Shown: one piece after another, positions 1 to 9,326 of the stretch
Numbering within the stretch: position 1 is the first letter of the stretch
Layout: each line of letters opens with the position of its first letter
Source: CAILZL01 sp963748005
Lineage (GTDB): Bacteria; Pseudomonadota; Gammaproteobacteria; Steroidobacterales; Steroidobacteraceae
Assembly (NCBI GenBank): GCA_963748005.1
Contig: CAVVHH010000002.1
Span: forward strand, 1,860,001 to 1,924,000
Direction of reading: 5' to 3'
Length of the DNA stretch: 64,000 nucleotides
Program-made: the position numbers and the translations under genes
The notes under the pieces: generated by a model
Databases searched by the model: none
Seen by the model: the letters and a program-made list of their open reading frames with translations, nothing else
What the model was told of the DNA's origin: nothing

Positions 1-678
1 CGCCAGTAGTGCAAAGAACACCAGACTGTGCAGTCCGAACACCAGTATCAATAGCCATGCGCGCGGCTGACCCCATGGCAACGGCGATGTCCGTTGCGCA
101 GTCATTACAGGCGGCATGCCAGCGGTGACGTGTTGCCAGTACCCCGCCGCGACAAAGGCCAGCAGCGCCCAGCTGGCCAGGGCCATCGGCCAGCCAAGAT
201 ATTCACTCAAAGGAGCAGTGCCACTGGCCCCAATGGCCGCGCCCAGACATAGCGCGGTGGCCACCCAACTGCTGATGCGCGTGCTGCTCGCCGGGAATTC
301 CTGCTTGATATACATGTTGAGCAACGGGCTGAGGATGGCGAGACACACACCAATCAGCAGCGTGCTGCCCAGTTGCGCCATCACACTGACATGCAGGCGT
401 AGTAGCGTGGCGATACCAATAATCAGCGTGGCGCCCAGAATGGTCAGGCGCCCACCATAGCGGCGCTTGAGCGGTATAGCGGCCGGCGCGAATAGTCCGA
501 TGCAAATCACCGGCAGGCTGGTGAGCAGCCCGGCCATACCATAGGAAAGATGCAAGTCACTACGAACCGATTCCAGTACCGGTCCCAGGGAAGCCAATGC
601 CGGGCGCAGATTCAATGCCACCAGCAGCAACGCCAACAACACGCCGGATTCAGCCGGCTTGTTTGTCGTTGATTTCAC
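1..678 (-). CDS. CynX/NimT-type MFS transporter, 3' end cut off by the window
   Basis: I translated this frame by hand because it starts with GTG. The GTG at 678-676 overlaps the stop of the upstream OsmC gene as GTGA, so the two genes are translationally coupled. The visible 226 residues are almost all hydrophobic and form about six to seven membrane segments. Near the N terminus is the LNLRPA signature, typical of the CynX/NimT (YeaN) branch of the major facilitator superfamily. A basic loop with KRRYGG follows the second segment, as in MFS motif A. Family members export or import small anions or nitroimidazoles in the inner membrane; the substrate here is unknown. The C-terminal half lies outside the window. 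Confidence 0.8.
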   Translation of the reverse strand, partial: MKSTTNKPAESGVLLALLLVALNLRPALASLGPVLESVRSDLHLSYGMAGLLTSLPVICIGLFAPAAIPLKRRYGGRLTILGATLIIGIATLLRLHVSVMAQLGSTLLIGVCLAILSPLLNMYIKQEFPASSTRISSWVATALCLGAAIGASGTAPLSEYLGWPMALASWALLAFVAAGYWQHVTAGMPPVMTAQRTSPLPWGQPRAWLLILVFGLHSLVFFALLA

Positions 679-1106
679 GCTGCAGCGGGGCCGGCGTCAC
701 GGATTTCGAAGTCGTGGGTGATGGTGGCGGTGGCAGCCAGCATGGCGGTGGCAGAGCAGTACTTTTCGGCAGACAGCTTGATGGCGCGTTCGACCTTGTT
801 GGTGTCCAGCTTGGTGCCGGTGACGATGAAGTGCATCTTGATCTGGGTAAATACCTTGGGGTCGGTGGTGGCGCGCTCCGCATCGATTTCCACCTCGCAG
901 TCGGTAATCGCTTCCCGACCCCGTTTGAGGATCAGCACCACGTCAATGGCGCTGCAGCTACCCAATCCCACCAGCAACATTTCCATGGGGCGTGGCCCCA
1001 GGTTGCGGCCGCCGATATCCGGGGCGCCGTCCAGAACCAGTGCGTGACCGGAGCCGGTCTCGCCGACAAACATCATGTCCTGAACCCATTTAATTCGAGT
1101 CTTCAT
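675..1106 (-). CDS. OsmC/Ohr-family thiol peroxidase-like protein
   Basis: This 143-residue protein has the length and layout of the OsmC family. Two cysteines sit in the expected contexts: one in GLGSCSAIDV near residue 53, at the start of the central helix, and one in EKYCSATAML near residue 114. In characterised members these are the peroxidatic and resolving cysteines that reduce organic hydroperoxides in the cytoplasm. The general OsmC form (YhfA-like) fits better than Ohr proper, because the N-terminal segment is short. The gene overlaps the downstream MFS gene by four bases. Its substrate and redox partner cannot be read from the sequence. Confidence 0.88.
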   Translation of the reverse strand: MKTRIKWVQDMMFVGETGSGHALVLDGAPDIGGRNLGPRPMEMLLVGLGSCSAIDVVLILKRGREAITDCEVEIDAERATTDPKVFTQIKMHFIVTGTKLDTNKVERAIKLSAEKYCSATAMLAATATITHDFEIRDAGPAAA

Positions 1107-1601
1107 AAATTATGCTTTCCGCGGGAAATACCTAAGGATTTACTAGAACTTGGGCAGGTTAGCCGGTTGCGGCCCGGCTGACGAGAGGCGAAAAAAAAGC
1201 CCCAATCAAGGGGCTTTTTTCAATTCTTTTTTGTTTTTCTTCTAGTAATACAGGCTGGGTGTGTTTTTTTTACTACAGCCTGGGTTTTTCCTCCCCGAAT
1301 ACCACCGCCTGTCCGTTGGTCGGTTGGAGCCAGTTAAGGCTCTATCCCCCCGCAGCATGTGCTGCACCATCATCCCCGCTTCTCTACCGTTTGTGGGAGG
1401 CGAGACTAAGGGTTCTGTTGCGTCTTGTAAACACATTTGTAACATTTGACCCACAGAATAATACCTGCAGATACAGTTATTTAGGGCGGTCTTGATTGTA
1501 CTTGTCGGCAAGCGGGTACATGTGCTTGGTGATTTTCAGTCCCACAATTTCACAGTGTTGCACTAAAGCAGCATCTTGATGCGCAGCAACAGTGAGTCGA
1601 T
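1107..1601. other. Intergenic region, 495 bases, no convincing gene
   Basis: The stretch separates the OsmC gene, which starts at 1106, from the end of the efflux operon at 1602. It holds the strong hairpin at 1191-1220. Just beyond it are two near-identical T-rich copies of TACAG(G/C)CTGGGT, at about 1250 and 1274. Short open frames on both strands lack a ribosome binding site and any recognisable composition. I see no RNA gene. Confidence 0.5.
1191..1220. terminator. Rho-independent terminator hairpin
   Basis: A run of eight A is followed by GCCCC, a six-base loop, GGGGC and six T. The stem is symmetric, so it can stop transcription on either strand. On the minus strand it would end read-through reaching the OsmC promoter region. 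Confidence 0.75.
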
Positions 1602-3179
1602 TCAATGCATGCCACCGCCTGCTTTGGACAGGAACGGTGGTCGGGCAAACCACACAATTGGGACCAGGAGAATGAAGATCACTGCGTACATTACGTAGAT
1701 GTCATTCACGGCCAATGTCGAGGCCTGCTGTGTAATGACGCGCTCTACATAGGTCAGCGACTGGGTATCAGATATACCCAAAGCACCCAATGCCTGTTGA
1801 GTCTGCATCCAGCCGGGTGAATCCGGACGAATGTGTTCGGTCAGCACGGCATGATGAAAATCCTGGCGATCATTCCACAGCCAGATCGACACGGCTGTGG
1901 AAATGCTGCCGGCGATAGTACGCAGGAAGTTGCTTAATCCGGCAGCGGAGGCCAGCTCATGAGGCTTGATGTTGGACATCAGAATCTGGTTCAGCGGCAG
2001 GAAGAACAACGCAATGCCGAAGCCCTGCCACAAACGCGGTGTGGCCAGCTGCACGAACGTGGCCTGATCATTCAGCGTCGAGACCCACAACATGCAGATG
2101 CCGAAGATGGTGAAGGCCAACGATGCGGCGAAGCGCAGATTTATCCTGTGGGTATTCTGGCCAATGAGCGGCGCCATGATTATCGCGAAAATGCCAATGG
2201 GCGCCATCGCCAGCCCGGCTCTTGTGGAGTTGTAACCCAGTGTGGTTTGCAGCCACAGCGGAAACACGACATTCACGCCGAAGAACGCAAAGTAACCGAG
2301 GCTGATGGCAATTGCACCCACCAGAAAATTGCGACGCTGGAACAGGTGCAGATCAAGGATGGGGTGCTTGTCATGCAGCTCCCATGCGATCAGATACGTC
2401 AGGCACACCACGGCGATGGCGCCCATCGCCGTAATCAACGGCGAACCGAACCAGTCTTTTTCGTTGCCGTTGTCCAGCATGTATTGCAGACAACCCACGC
2501 CCACCACCAGCAACGTCAGACCCACCGCATCAATGGGTACAGCGACACGCCTTGATTCACGGTGTTTCAGGATGTTCCAGGTAACGAACATCGACAGCAT
2601 GCCAATCGGCAGATTGATGTAGAAGATCCACGGCCACGAGAAATTGTCGGTGATCCAGCCGCCCAGTATGGGACCGAAGATGGGCGCAACGATCACCACC
2701 ATGCCCCACAGTCCCAGTGCAACGCCGCGTTTCTCCGGCGGATAGTTGCGCAGCAACAATGCCTGCGCGATGGCGATCATGGGACCGGACACCAGACCTT
2801 GCATGAGCCGCGCAACGATCAGCATGTTCATGCTGGTGGCCAGGCCACACACTGCTGAGAACAACACGAACAGAAACATGGAAGTGGTGAAGGTGCGCAC
2901 TTCACCGAAGCGGCGACCGATCCAGCCGGTGAGGGGTTGCATTACTGCGGCAGCCAGTGAGTATGAGCTCACCGTCCACGTCCCCTCAGAGGGACTGACG
3001 CCCAGACTGCCAGCGATGGCCGGAATCGAGACGTTGACGATGGTCATGTCGAGCACTTCCATGAAGGTCGACAGGGCAACGGCGACGGTCAGCAATACCA
3101 GTTGAGCGCCGTGCAGCGGCGGAAATTCTTCGTGTACGACAGTTTGATCGGCGGCGCTGGACATGAGGCTTTCCGGCAA
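1602..3179 (-). CDS. DHA2-family MFS multidrug exporter (EmrB-like)
   Basis: The 525-residue protein has about fourteen membrane segments, as in the EmrB/QacA (DHA2) subfamily of drug:proton antiporters. Family motifs are visible: LDMTIVNVSIP in the first segment (residues 43-53) and GPILGGW (motif C of antiporters) around residue 170. It would pump hydrophobic compounds from the inner membrane through the adjacent EmrA-like adaptor and the NodT-like outer-membrane channel. It is the last gene of a four-gene operon, seven bases after the adaptor. The substrate is not predictable. A second possible start lies five codons downstream. Confidence 0.93.
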   Translation of the reverse strand: MPESLMSSAADQTVVHEEFPPLHGAQLVLLTVAVALSTFMEVLDMTIVNVSIPAIAGSLGVSPSEGTWTVSSYSLAAAVMQPLTGWIGRRFGEVRTFTTSMFLFVLFSAVCGLATSMNMLIVARLMQGLVSGPMIAIAQALLLRNYPPEKRGVALGLWGMVVIVAPIFGPILGGWITDNFSWPWIFYINLPIGMLSMFVTWNILKHRESRRVAVPIDAVGLTLLVVGVGCLQYMLDNGNEKDWFGSPLITAMGAIAVVCLTYLIAWELHDKHPILDLHLFQRRNFLVGAIAISLGYFAFFGVNVVFPLWLQTTLGYNSTRAGLAMAPIGIFAIIMAPLIGQNTHRINLRFAASLAFTIFGICMLWVSTLNDQATFVQLATPRLWQGFGIALFFLPLNQILMSNIKPHELASAAGLSNFLRTIAGSISTAVSIWLWNDRQDFHHAVLTEHIRPDSPGWMQTQQALGALGISDTQSLTYVERVITQQASTLAVNDIYVMYAVIFILLVPIVWFARPPFLSKAGGGMH

Positions 3180-3186
3180 TCAGCGC

Positions 3187-4380
3187 TTATAGTTGCTGCG
3201 CGATGATGCGCTCGGCTGCAGCTTCCACTTTACTCAGGTCGGTTTCGTACACGGCGGTTGCTGTGGTACTCGGCCTGGAATCAGCATCGGAGAGCATTGC
3301 GCCCGAACGATCATGGATATCGACAGTGACGGTGGTGGACAGGCCAATGCGCAGCGGATGTGCAGCAATTTCACGTGGATCCAGCTCGATGCGCACTGGC
3401 ACGCGCTGAATCACCTTGATCCAGTTGCCCGATGCATTCTGTGCCGGCAACAGCGCAAACGCCGAACCCGTGCCAATACCGATGCCGGTCACCTTGCCAT
3501 GGAAGATTGCATCCTTGCCGTATAGATCGCTTTCAACGGTGGCGGTTTGACCAATGCGCAGATTGCGCAACTGCACCTCCTTGAAATTGGCATCTACCCA
3601 CACGGCATTGAGCGGTACGATGGTGAGCAGGGCCTGTCCGGGCTGGATGCGTTGACCCAGTTTCACGGTGTGCTGGGTGATATGTCCGGTGATCGGTGCA
3701 ATGACGGCGTTGCGCTGCGTGGCGACCCAGGCATCGATATAGGCTGCCTTGGCTTGCAGAACTGCCGGGTTGTTGCGCACGTTGGTGCCATCAATCAAGG
3801 CATGCACGGTGCGCGCCTGACGTTCGGTCTGTGTCAGTGCCGCCTGCGCCTGCGCAACCGCATTGCGAGCATGGCTCAGTTCTTCGGCAGCAATTGCATC
3901 TTCCTTGCTGAGTGGTTCACGGCGCGCCAGATCGGCCTGCACACGCGCCAGATCCAGACGTTGTGTGGCAATGGCTGCGTCCAGTTGTGCAGCCTGCTCC
4001 TGCTGCTGCCGGAATTGGCGTACTGAGGCGGCCAGAGCACTGGCTGCTTTATGCAACTGGGTATCGGCATCGACAGTATCCAGACGCACCAGTACCTCGC
4101 CTGCCTGCACCAGCTCCATGTCTTTGCCTTGCAGGCCGATCACCGTGCCGGTAACACGCGAGGACACGTAAACCATCTCACCACCGACATAGGCATCCTC
4201 GGTCACTTCGCGCTGCGAACTGATCAGCTTCCAGTAAACAAACCAGGCAATACCCAGCGCCACAAACACGGCGGTGACAATCAACAGTGTGCGCTGGCGT
4301 TTGCCATTGCCGCTCGGCGAATCGGCTGGAGTAATGTCGGAGTCATTCATGATTGAACTCAGCGGTTGATCGTTTTTCAA
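3187..4380 (-). CDS. EmrA-like membrane fusion protein (HlyD family)
   Basis: The 397-residue protein has a short cytoplasmic tail, one membrane anchor at about residues 31-50, and a lipoyl-like half motif around EVLVRLDTVDAD. An alpha-helical hairpin rich in Ala, Gln and Arg spans roughly residues 95-195 and is followed by the returning lipoyl half and beta-barrel. This order is typical of periplasmic adaptors working with EmrB-type pumps. Its ATG overlaps the stop of the upstream outer-membrane gene by four bases. Together with its neighbours it would form a tripartite efflux system spanning the envelope. Confidence 0.93.
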   Translation of the reverse strand: MKNDQPLSSIMNDSDITPADSPSGNGKRQRTLLIVTAVFVALGIAWFVYWKLISSQREVTEDAYVGGEMVYVSSRVTGTVIGLQGKDMELVQAGEVLVRLDTVDADTQLHKAASALAASVRQFRQQQEQAAQLDAAIATQRLDLARVQADLARREPLSKEDAIAAEELSHARNAVAQAQAALTQTERQARTVHALIDGTNVRNNPAVLQAKAAYIDAWVATQRNAVIAPITGHITQHTVKLGQRIQPGQALLTIVPLNAVWVDANFKEVQLRNLRIGQTATVESDLYGKDAIFHGKVTGIGIGTGSAFALLPAQNASGNWIKVIQRVPVRIELDPREIAAHPLRIGLSTTVTVDIHDRSGAMLSDADSRPSTTATAVYETDLSKVEAAAERIIAQQL

Positions 4381-5831
4381 AGCGGGTTGTTGGCGTTGTC
4401 GGTATCGGCCAGGTAGCCGCCGCCCAACGCCAGCTGCAGGTTGATATCGGCGGACAGCGCCGCGGCATCCACGCTGGTGACGGCACTGCGTTGTTGTTGC
4501 AGCAGTTGCGTGGCGGTGAGCACGGGACGGTTGTCGGTCAGGCCCTGCCGTTTGCGTGCTGCAGCGCTATCCAGAAGCTGTTGTGCCGATCTGACCTGCG
4601 CCAGCCGCTGTTCGTGTTGTGCCGCCAGCTTCTGCAACGCGATCACTTGCGTTGCGACCTCACGTGCCGCGGTAATGACCGTATCGTTGTAGACGGCCAC
4701 AGCGGCGTCGAGCTGCGCTGCGCGCTGTCCATACTGTGCCTTGAGCAGACCCGAATCGAAGATGGGCAGGTGTACGGCCACACCGAGGGCTGGCACCGCG
4801 CTGCCGGCATCGAACAGCTTGCTCATGTTGTAAATGCTGGACAATCCACCGACAGCGTTGATGGCGGACAACCCGGCGAGTGCATTGATGCTGATGTCCG
4901 GCATGAATTCGGCGTGTGCAGCTTGCAGCTGCTGTTGTGTGGCATCAATGCGCCAGCGGCTCGCAACGATGTCGGCGCGTCTTGCCAGCAGGTCAATGCG
5001 CACCGTATCAGGCAACTGTGCTGTTACGCTGGGCAGGGGCCTGGCAACGAATGCCGGCAGTTGGTCGGTGCTGGTGCCCAACAGGGCGGCGATGACCACG
5101 CGGCGCAAACTGGCGGAAGCGTCCAGTTCAATGCGCATCGCGTGTAGTGCGGCCATATCACTGTCCAGTTGATACAGGCCATCAGCGGGCTCAAGTTCGG
5201 CACGAATGCGCGCCGCAGTAATCTGTTGTCGACGTGCCAGCAGTTGCTGCTGGCTATCGAGCAAGGCGAGCTGTGCCTGATCGGCCTGCCAGCCGAAATA
5301 GCTGTCAGCAATGGCTGCCGCCAGCGCCATGCTTGCCGCACTGCGTTCTGCCTGGGCTGCGCGTGCCTCATTGACAGCCGCTTCCGTGGCTGCCTGACGC
5401 TTGTGCCACCAGTCGAAGCTGTAGGTTGCCTGCAAGCCAAGGTCTGCCTGGGTATACCAGCTAAAGCCCAGAAATTCCGTGGGGAACAGGCCGTTGTCAC
5501 TGAGACGCTGATGGCTCATCGAAGCATTGGCGCCCACTCGCAGGCCAGCGGCTGCCGCACTCATCCTTACGGCTTCACGCGCCGTGTTGAAGCGAGCTTC
5601 CGCGTTAGCGATGGATGGCGAACTGCCTGCAGCCTGTGCGACGAGCAGATCCAGGGTGTCATCACCATATTTGCGCCACCAGTCAGCTGCTGGCCAGGCG
5701 GCCGAGCTGGCAGCGAGGTCCGCCGCCAGCGGCACACTCACAGCGGTGGGCGGTGCGGAATGTGTCATAGGCAGGCTACACGCGGTGACCAACAACGACA
5801 GTGCCAGCAGTGCCGGGTAACGTCGTGTCAC
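4377..5831 (-). CDS. NodT-family outer-membrane efflux lipoprotein (TolC-like)
   Basis: The N terminus is a lipoprotein signal ending in LLVTAC, so Cys18 should be lipidated. The 484 residues contain the two repeated outer-membrane-efflux domains: long Ala/Gln-rich helices with TYSFDWWHKRQ in the first half and LPIFDSGLLKAQYG in the second. This is the usual architecture of NodT/OprM-type channels. The gene overlaps both neighbours by four bases (marR upstream, emrA-like downstream). It would be the outer-membrane exit duct of the pump. Confidence 0.93.
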   Translation of the reverse strand: MTRRYPALLALSLLVTACSLPMTHSAPPTAVSVPLAADLAASSAAWPAADWWRKYGDDTLDLLVAQAAGSSPSIANAEARFNTAREAVRMSAAAAGLRVGANASMSHQRLSDNGLFPTEFLGFSWYTQADLGLQATYSFDWWHKRQAATEAAVNEARAAQAERSAASMALAAAIADSYFGWQADQAQLALLDSQQQLLARRQQITAARIRAELEPADGLYQLDSDMAALHAMRIELDASASLRRVVIAALLGTSTDQLPAFVARPLPSVTAQLPDTVRIDLLARRADIVASRWRIDATQQQLQAAHAEFMPDISINALAGLSAINAVGGLSSIYNMSKLFDAGSAVPALGVAVHLPIFDSGLLKAQYGQRAAQLDAAVAVYNDTVITAAREVATQVIALQKLAAQHEQRLAQVRSAQQLLDSAAARKRQGLTDNRPVLTATQLLQQQRSAVTSVDAAALSADINLQLALGGGYLADTDNANNPL

Positions 5832-6376
5832 GATGCCGACTCCGGGGTCACGTCCATGCTGGCGCGCTGGTGCGATTCATCGATGGCCCGAGCAAGCTGC
5901 TTCAGGCTGTTGAGTAACTGTTCCAGGTCAGTCGGGGAAAAGTCCTGATAGCTGGTGCGCACGGAGCGCATCATCAGCGGCATCAGTTGTTGCACCAGCC
6001 GTTCACCTTCGGCCGTGGTTTTCAGCAACAGACGCCGGCGGTCGCGTTCATCTGGCGCCCGACTCATCAGGCCGCGTTCCACCAGGGTGTCGGTGATCCG
6101 TGTGATATTGGCCGGACTTTGGCCGAGGCTGGCGCACAGTTCGCTGGGGTAGGCGTCGGTGCCGCGGAATGAATAGACATGAATCAGGGTGCGAAACTCG
6201 ATTTCGCTCAGGCCATGTGGCCGCAGCCGCTGATCGGTCATGTTTGACAGCTCGCGACCCAGGAACACCAGGGTTCGCGAGGTCAGAATCTGGGTGACGG
6301 GTAAATCAGGGATCTGGAGTCGCAACCGGGCCAGGCCGGCTTCGATTTCCTGAATCTGGCTACTCAACGAGGTCAT
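5828..6376 (-). CDS. MarR-family transcriptional regulator of the efflux operon
   Basis: The 182 residues contain a central winged helix-turn-helix. Helix segments around SEIEFRTLIHVY and LGQSPANITRITDTLVERGLM are followed by the wing DERDRRRLLLKTT, which is the MarR signature. The protein is somewhat longer than usual because of an N-terminal helical extension. It is the first gene of the four-gene efflux operon and overlaps the next gene by four bases. An inverted repeat lies 20 bases upstream of its start, so autorepression relieved by a drug or phenolic ligand is likely. Ligand identity is unknown. Confidence 0.92.
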   Translation of the reverse strand: MTSLSSQIQEIEAGLARLRLQIPDLPVTQILTSRTLVFLGRELSNMTDQRLRPHGLSEIEFRTLIHVYSFRGTDAYPSELCASLGQSPANITRITDTLVERGLMSRAPDERDRRRLLLKTTAEGERLVQQLMPLMMRSVRTSYQDFSPTDLEQLLNSLKQLARAIDESHQRASMDVTPESAS

Positions 6377-6834
6377 GGGATTAATTTCCGTTGTGAATAT
6401 TACACAAGTGAAATATTAGCCCAAGAATTTGTTGCATTGCAAGGTGCGGCGATCCACCACGTAGCGCGCCAGGCCGGTTAAGGCGGGTATGCCTCGTCAA
6501 AAAGCGACGATGAAGCGGCGCAGAAAATAGTGCCCATAGCCCCGTACTTGCTCATTAACTGTATCCAGGACGCAAATGATCTGGACCCTCCTTGCCCTGA
6601 GGCGTTCCAATTGCAGAAGCGCAGGCGGTTGAGGGCTGCCAGCTGGATAAATCTTGCTGTTTGATTGCTGGCCAGTCGCTATGATTCATCAAGATGAACG
6701 GCATCCATCGGGTGCGAGGTGAACGGCAACCTCGCAACGCGGTCTGTTCACATGCGCCGCCATCCACAGACAGGCGCAGCGGCGCAACCCGGTTTGCTAG
6801 TTTTCGGTTCGTTTTCCAATCCAAGGTGGTTGTA
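6377..6834. other. Divergent intergenic region between marR and the DsbC-like gene
   Basis: About 460 bases hold the promoter area of the efflux operon at the left end and the leader of the DsbC-like gene at the right end. The only clear element is the palindrome at 6396-6417. An open frame continues upstream of the DsbC-like start to 6694, but its translation is arginine- and proline-rich and it has no ribosome binding site. I treat that part as non-coding. Confidence 0.45.
6396..6417. promoter_or_regulatory. Palindromic operator, probably for the adjacent MarR protein
   Basis: The arms are AATATT-n-CAC and GTG-n-AATATT around a two-base centre. This makes a 22-bp inverted repeat with perfect outer and inner blocks and only the bases between blocks unmatched. 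Size, AT-rich arms and position 20 bases before the marR start fit a MarR dimer site overlapping the promoter. Confidence 0.6.
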
Positions 6835-7584
6835 GTGAAGATCATTTCAGTCGGTGTGCTGGGAGCGTTGATGGCGTTGGGGCTGGCGGCTTCCAGTGGC
6901 GCACAGGATGTCAAGACCGACACGGCGCGTATCCAGAAAACCCTGCAGGCGCGCCTGCCCAAAATCACTATTGAGAAAGTGCAGCCATCGCAGTGGCCCT
7001 GGCTGTATGAAGTAATCACAGACGGCGAGTTGTTCTACACGGACGCCACCGGCGACTACCTGTTCTACGGCAAGGTGATGGACACCAGGACCCGTGAAGA
7101 CCTGACCACCAAGCGCTGGAACGATCTGCTGAAAGTGGAGTTCAAGGATCTGCCGCTGACTCTGGCCATGAAGCAGGTGAAGGGTAACGGCAGCCGCAAG
7201 CTGGCGATCTTTGCTGATCCTGACTGTCCGTTCTGCGTGCGCTTCGAAAAAACCCTGCAGGACGTGACCAACATCACCATCTATACCTTCCTGTTTCCCC
7301 TGGAAGGCATTCACCCCGGTTCGACGGACAGGGCCAAACGTATCTGGTGCGCCGCGGATCGTCAGGCCACTTGGTCCGCGTGGATGCTGACCAAGAAAGA
7401 ATTGCCACAGGCCAGCGACTGCAACACCGAGGCGCTCAACACTCTGGTGAAACTGGGAGAGAAGCTCAAGGTAACCGGTACGCCGACGCTGATGTTCGAG
7501 GATGGCCACCGGGTGCCCGGCGCCATCGACAAGGAACAGCTGGAAGAAGAGTTCAGCGCCGTTGTCGCCAAACCCAGGGGTTAG
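6835..7584 (+). CDS. DsbC-like periplasmic thiol:disulfide interchange protein
   Basis: I chose the GTG at 6835 because AAGGTGG lies five bases before it and the translation then opens with a signal peptide (VKIISVGVLGALMAL, then cleavage near SSGAQD). The open frame upstream to 6694 has no such signal. The mature protein (about 249 residues in total) has a DsbC-type N-terminal dimerisation region and a thioredoxin fold with the active site DPDCPFCVRF and the cis-proline loop TGTPTLMF. It should isomerise or reduce disulfides in the periplasm and be kept reduced by DsbD. It is a single gene, divergent from the efflux operon. Confidence 0.88.
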   Translation: MKIISVGVLGALMALGLAASSGAQDVKTDTARIQKTLQARLPKITIEKVQPSQWPWLYEVITDGELFYTDATGDYLFYGKVMDTRTREDLTTKRWNDLLKVEFKDLPLTLAMKQVKGNGSRKLAIFADPDCPFCVRFEKTLQDVTNITIYTFLFPLEGIHPGSTDRAKRIWCAADRQATWSAWMLTKKELPQASDCNTEALNTLVKLGEKLKVTGTPTLMFEDGHRVPGAIDKEQLEEEFSAVVAKPRG

Positions 7585-7643
7585 CGTTGTTTAACGGAAG
7601 CGACTGCACGTGATTGCACGGCGCAGGCCGCGCAGATGCTCAA

Positions 7644-9326
7644 TCAATCCTGATTGAGTTTGCGATGAACCAGACTGCTGCGATACCAGATCGGGCGTTC
7701 GGCCTGATTGGCAAACTGCAGGACGATGGCAGTATTCAGGGCCGCAAGATCGCGAGCGGCCGCAGCGTCGACGGGCAGGCTGTGCTGGTCATCGGAAGGC
7801 TGATTGAGGTGTGCCTGCAACCAGTCCGCACGCAGTGCGCGTATGTCATGTCGGCCACGCGCCCGCACACCACCCTGCAATGACAGCGCAGGAATGTTGG
7901 CGCGCGTCAGCGGCGCCAGCGTTTCATCAAGAATGGAATCGCGCGCACCTTCCGCCGATACAACCCGCAGTCCCTGTTGTTGCGCTGCTGCGGCCAGCAC
8001 ATTGCCCGTGCTGGCTTGATCCGCGCCAATGGCCAGCACATCGCTGCTGCGCGCAATCGGCAAGGGTGTGTCCAGTACCACGCTGGCGACGATGTTGCGC
8101 GTGGCTACCGGGCCGGCGCTCAACAGATGCTGCAAGCCCTGCGCACTTTTTTCGCCGGCGGTTACTGCAGCGAACAGGATGGACCGCTTCGGACGTGCAG
8201 GCTGCGCGGCGATGCTGCGCGCCATGTCCAGCAGCATGGCCACGCCCACGGCGTTGCGCTGCAGGCCGTTATAGATGCTGTCGCCATTGACCGCAGCGCC
8301 GCGTCCCAGGTGGTCGAGGTTCGCCGTGACCAGCACATACTCGTTCTGCAGACGCGGATCACTGCCGCGCACGAGACCCAGTACATTGTTGCTCTCGATG
8401 CGGCGCAGACCCGTGGTGGCTGACAGTGTCATCGCGCCTGGCAGGACAAAACCCTGCGGTTCGCCGACGCGCGCAGTCTGCAACGCCTGCTCCAGTGAGT
8501 GACCATTGCTGAACAGCTGGGCGCCAGCGTCGACATTGAAACGAAACCTGAGCTTCAATTCCGGAAAACGTTCGTCGGGCTGGTCATCGCTATTGATCTG
8601 GCGCATCTCCGATACCCAGCTCATGGCCACCGCCCTATCCCATGGCAATGTCTTGTCACGATCAAATTCAGCCGCATCGATTTCGATAACGCCCAGGGCG
8701 CCCTGTTTGACCAGGGTGGCGTATTTCGCCTCACGCCAGCCATAGTAGCTGCGTGACTGCGCATCAAAGCGTTCCGGTGCGCCGCTCAGGATGACCGCAA
8801 TGCGGCCCTGCAGTTCAAGATCGGTGAAGTCGTTGTACTTCAGCTCCGGTGCATCGATCCCGAAGCCGGCGAAGACCAGGGGCGCAGTCAGTGAAGTGCT
8901 GGCATTGAAGAAGTTGGCAGCGGGTAAATAGTCCTTGCTGAACTCGAAATTGATCGTGGCGCCATCGCGCCGCAAGATGGCGGAGGAACCCGGCAACACC
9001 ACAGTGGCTTCAACCAGCGGCACCGCCTGCAGATAACTCACATCGGTCTTGCCATCGGCCTTGTTGTCACCGGCAGGCGTCAGACCAAATTGCCGGAATT
9101 GCGACACCACATAGGCAGCGGCCAGTTCATAGCCACGCGAGCCGGTGGCGCGACCTTCCAGCAGATCACTGCCCAAAAAATCCGCATGCGCCCGGATGGC
9201 CTGCGCATTAATCGCTGGCGTGGTCTCCGCGGGTTGCGACAAAGCGCCGGCAGCGCACAGCATGAACGCCACGCAAAGCGCAAGACCTTGTTTGCGACGG
9301 GCGGCTCCTGATGGCTTCAAAATCAT
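7644..9326 (-). CDS. Secreted PA-domain/M28-family protein with a lost active site (pseudo-peptidase)
   Basis: Starting at ATG 9326 gives 560 residues opening with a signal peptide (RRKQGLALCVAFMLCAAGALS). The upstream open frame to 9572 lacks protein character. A PA-like insert spans about residues 140-230 and an M28 aminopeptidase fold begins near residue 300. Family landmarks remain (VLGLVRGSDP, DHLG, NG..RNA.G, RPKRSILFAAVTA, QPSDD), but key residues are changed. The metal-binding His of the H-x-D-H motif is Asn336, the bridging Asp is Arg357, the catalytic Glu is Gly391 and the last His ligand is Asn508. Two ligands (Glu392, Asp419) remain. It is therefore probably not a working zinc peptidase; a binding or regulatory role is possible. 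Confidence 0.85.
   Translation of the reverse strand: MILKPSGAARRKQGLALCVAFMLCAAGALSQPAETTPAINAQAIRAHADFLGSDLLEGRATGSRGYELAAAYVVSQFRQFGLTPAGDNKADGKTDVSYLQAVPLVEATVVLPGSSAILRRDGATINFEFSKDYLPAANFFNASTSLTAPLVFAGFGIDAPELKYNDFTDLELQGRIAVILSGAPERFDAQSRSYYGWREAKYATLVKQGALGVIEIDAAEFDRDKTLPWDRAVAMSWVSEMRQINSDDQPDERFPELKLRFRFNVDAGAQLFSNGHSLEQALQTARVGEPQGFVLPGAMTLSATTGLRRIESNNVLGLVRGSDPRLQNEYVLVTANLDHLGRGAAVNGDSIYNGLQRNAVGVAMLLDMARSIAAQPARPKRSILFAAVTAGEKSAQGLQHLLSAGPVATRNIVASVVLDTPLPIARSSDVLAIGADQASTGNVLAAAAQQQGLRVVSAEGARDSILDETLAPLTRANIPALSLQGGVRARGRHDIRALRADWLQAHLNQPSDDQHSLPVDAAAARDLAALNTAIVLQFANQAERPIWYRSSLVHRKLNQD

Noticed and set aside
1242..1511. 89-codon open frame on the minus strand
   Set aside because: No ribosome binding site, unusual residue mix and position in a T-rich repeat region; treated as chance.
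6694..6834. N-terminal extension of the DsbC-like protein
   Set aside because: The extension is Arg/Pro-rich and would bury the signal peptide; the GTG at 6835 has its own AAGGTGG.
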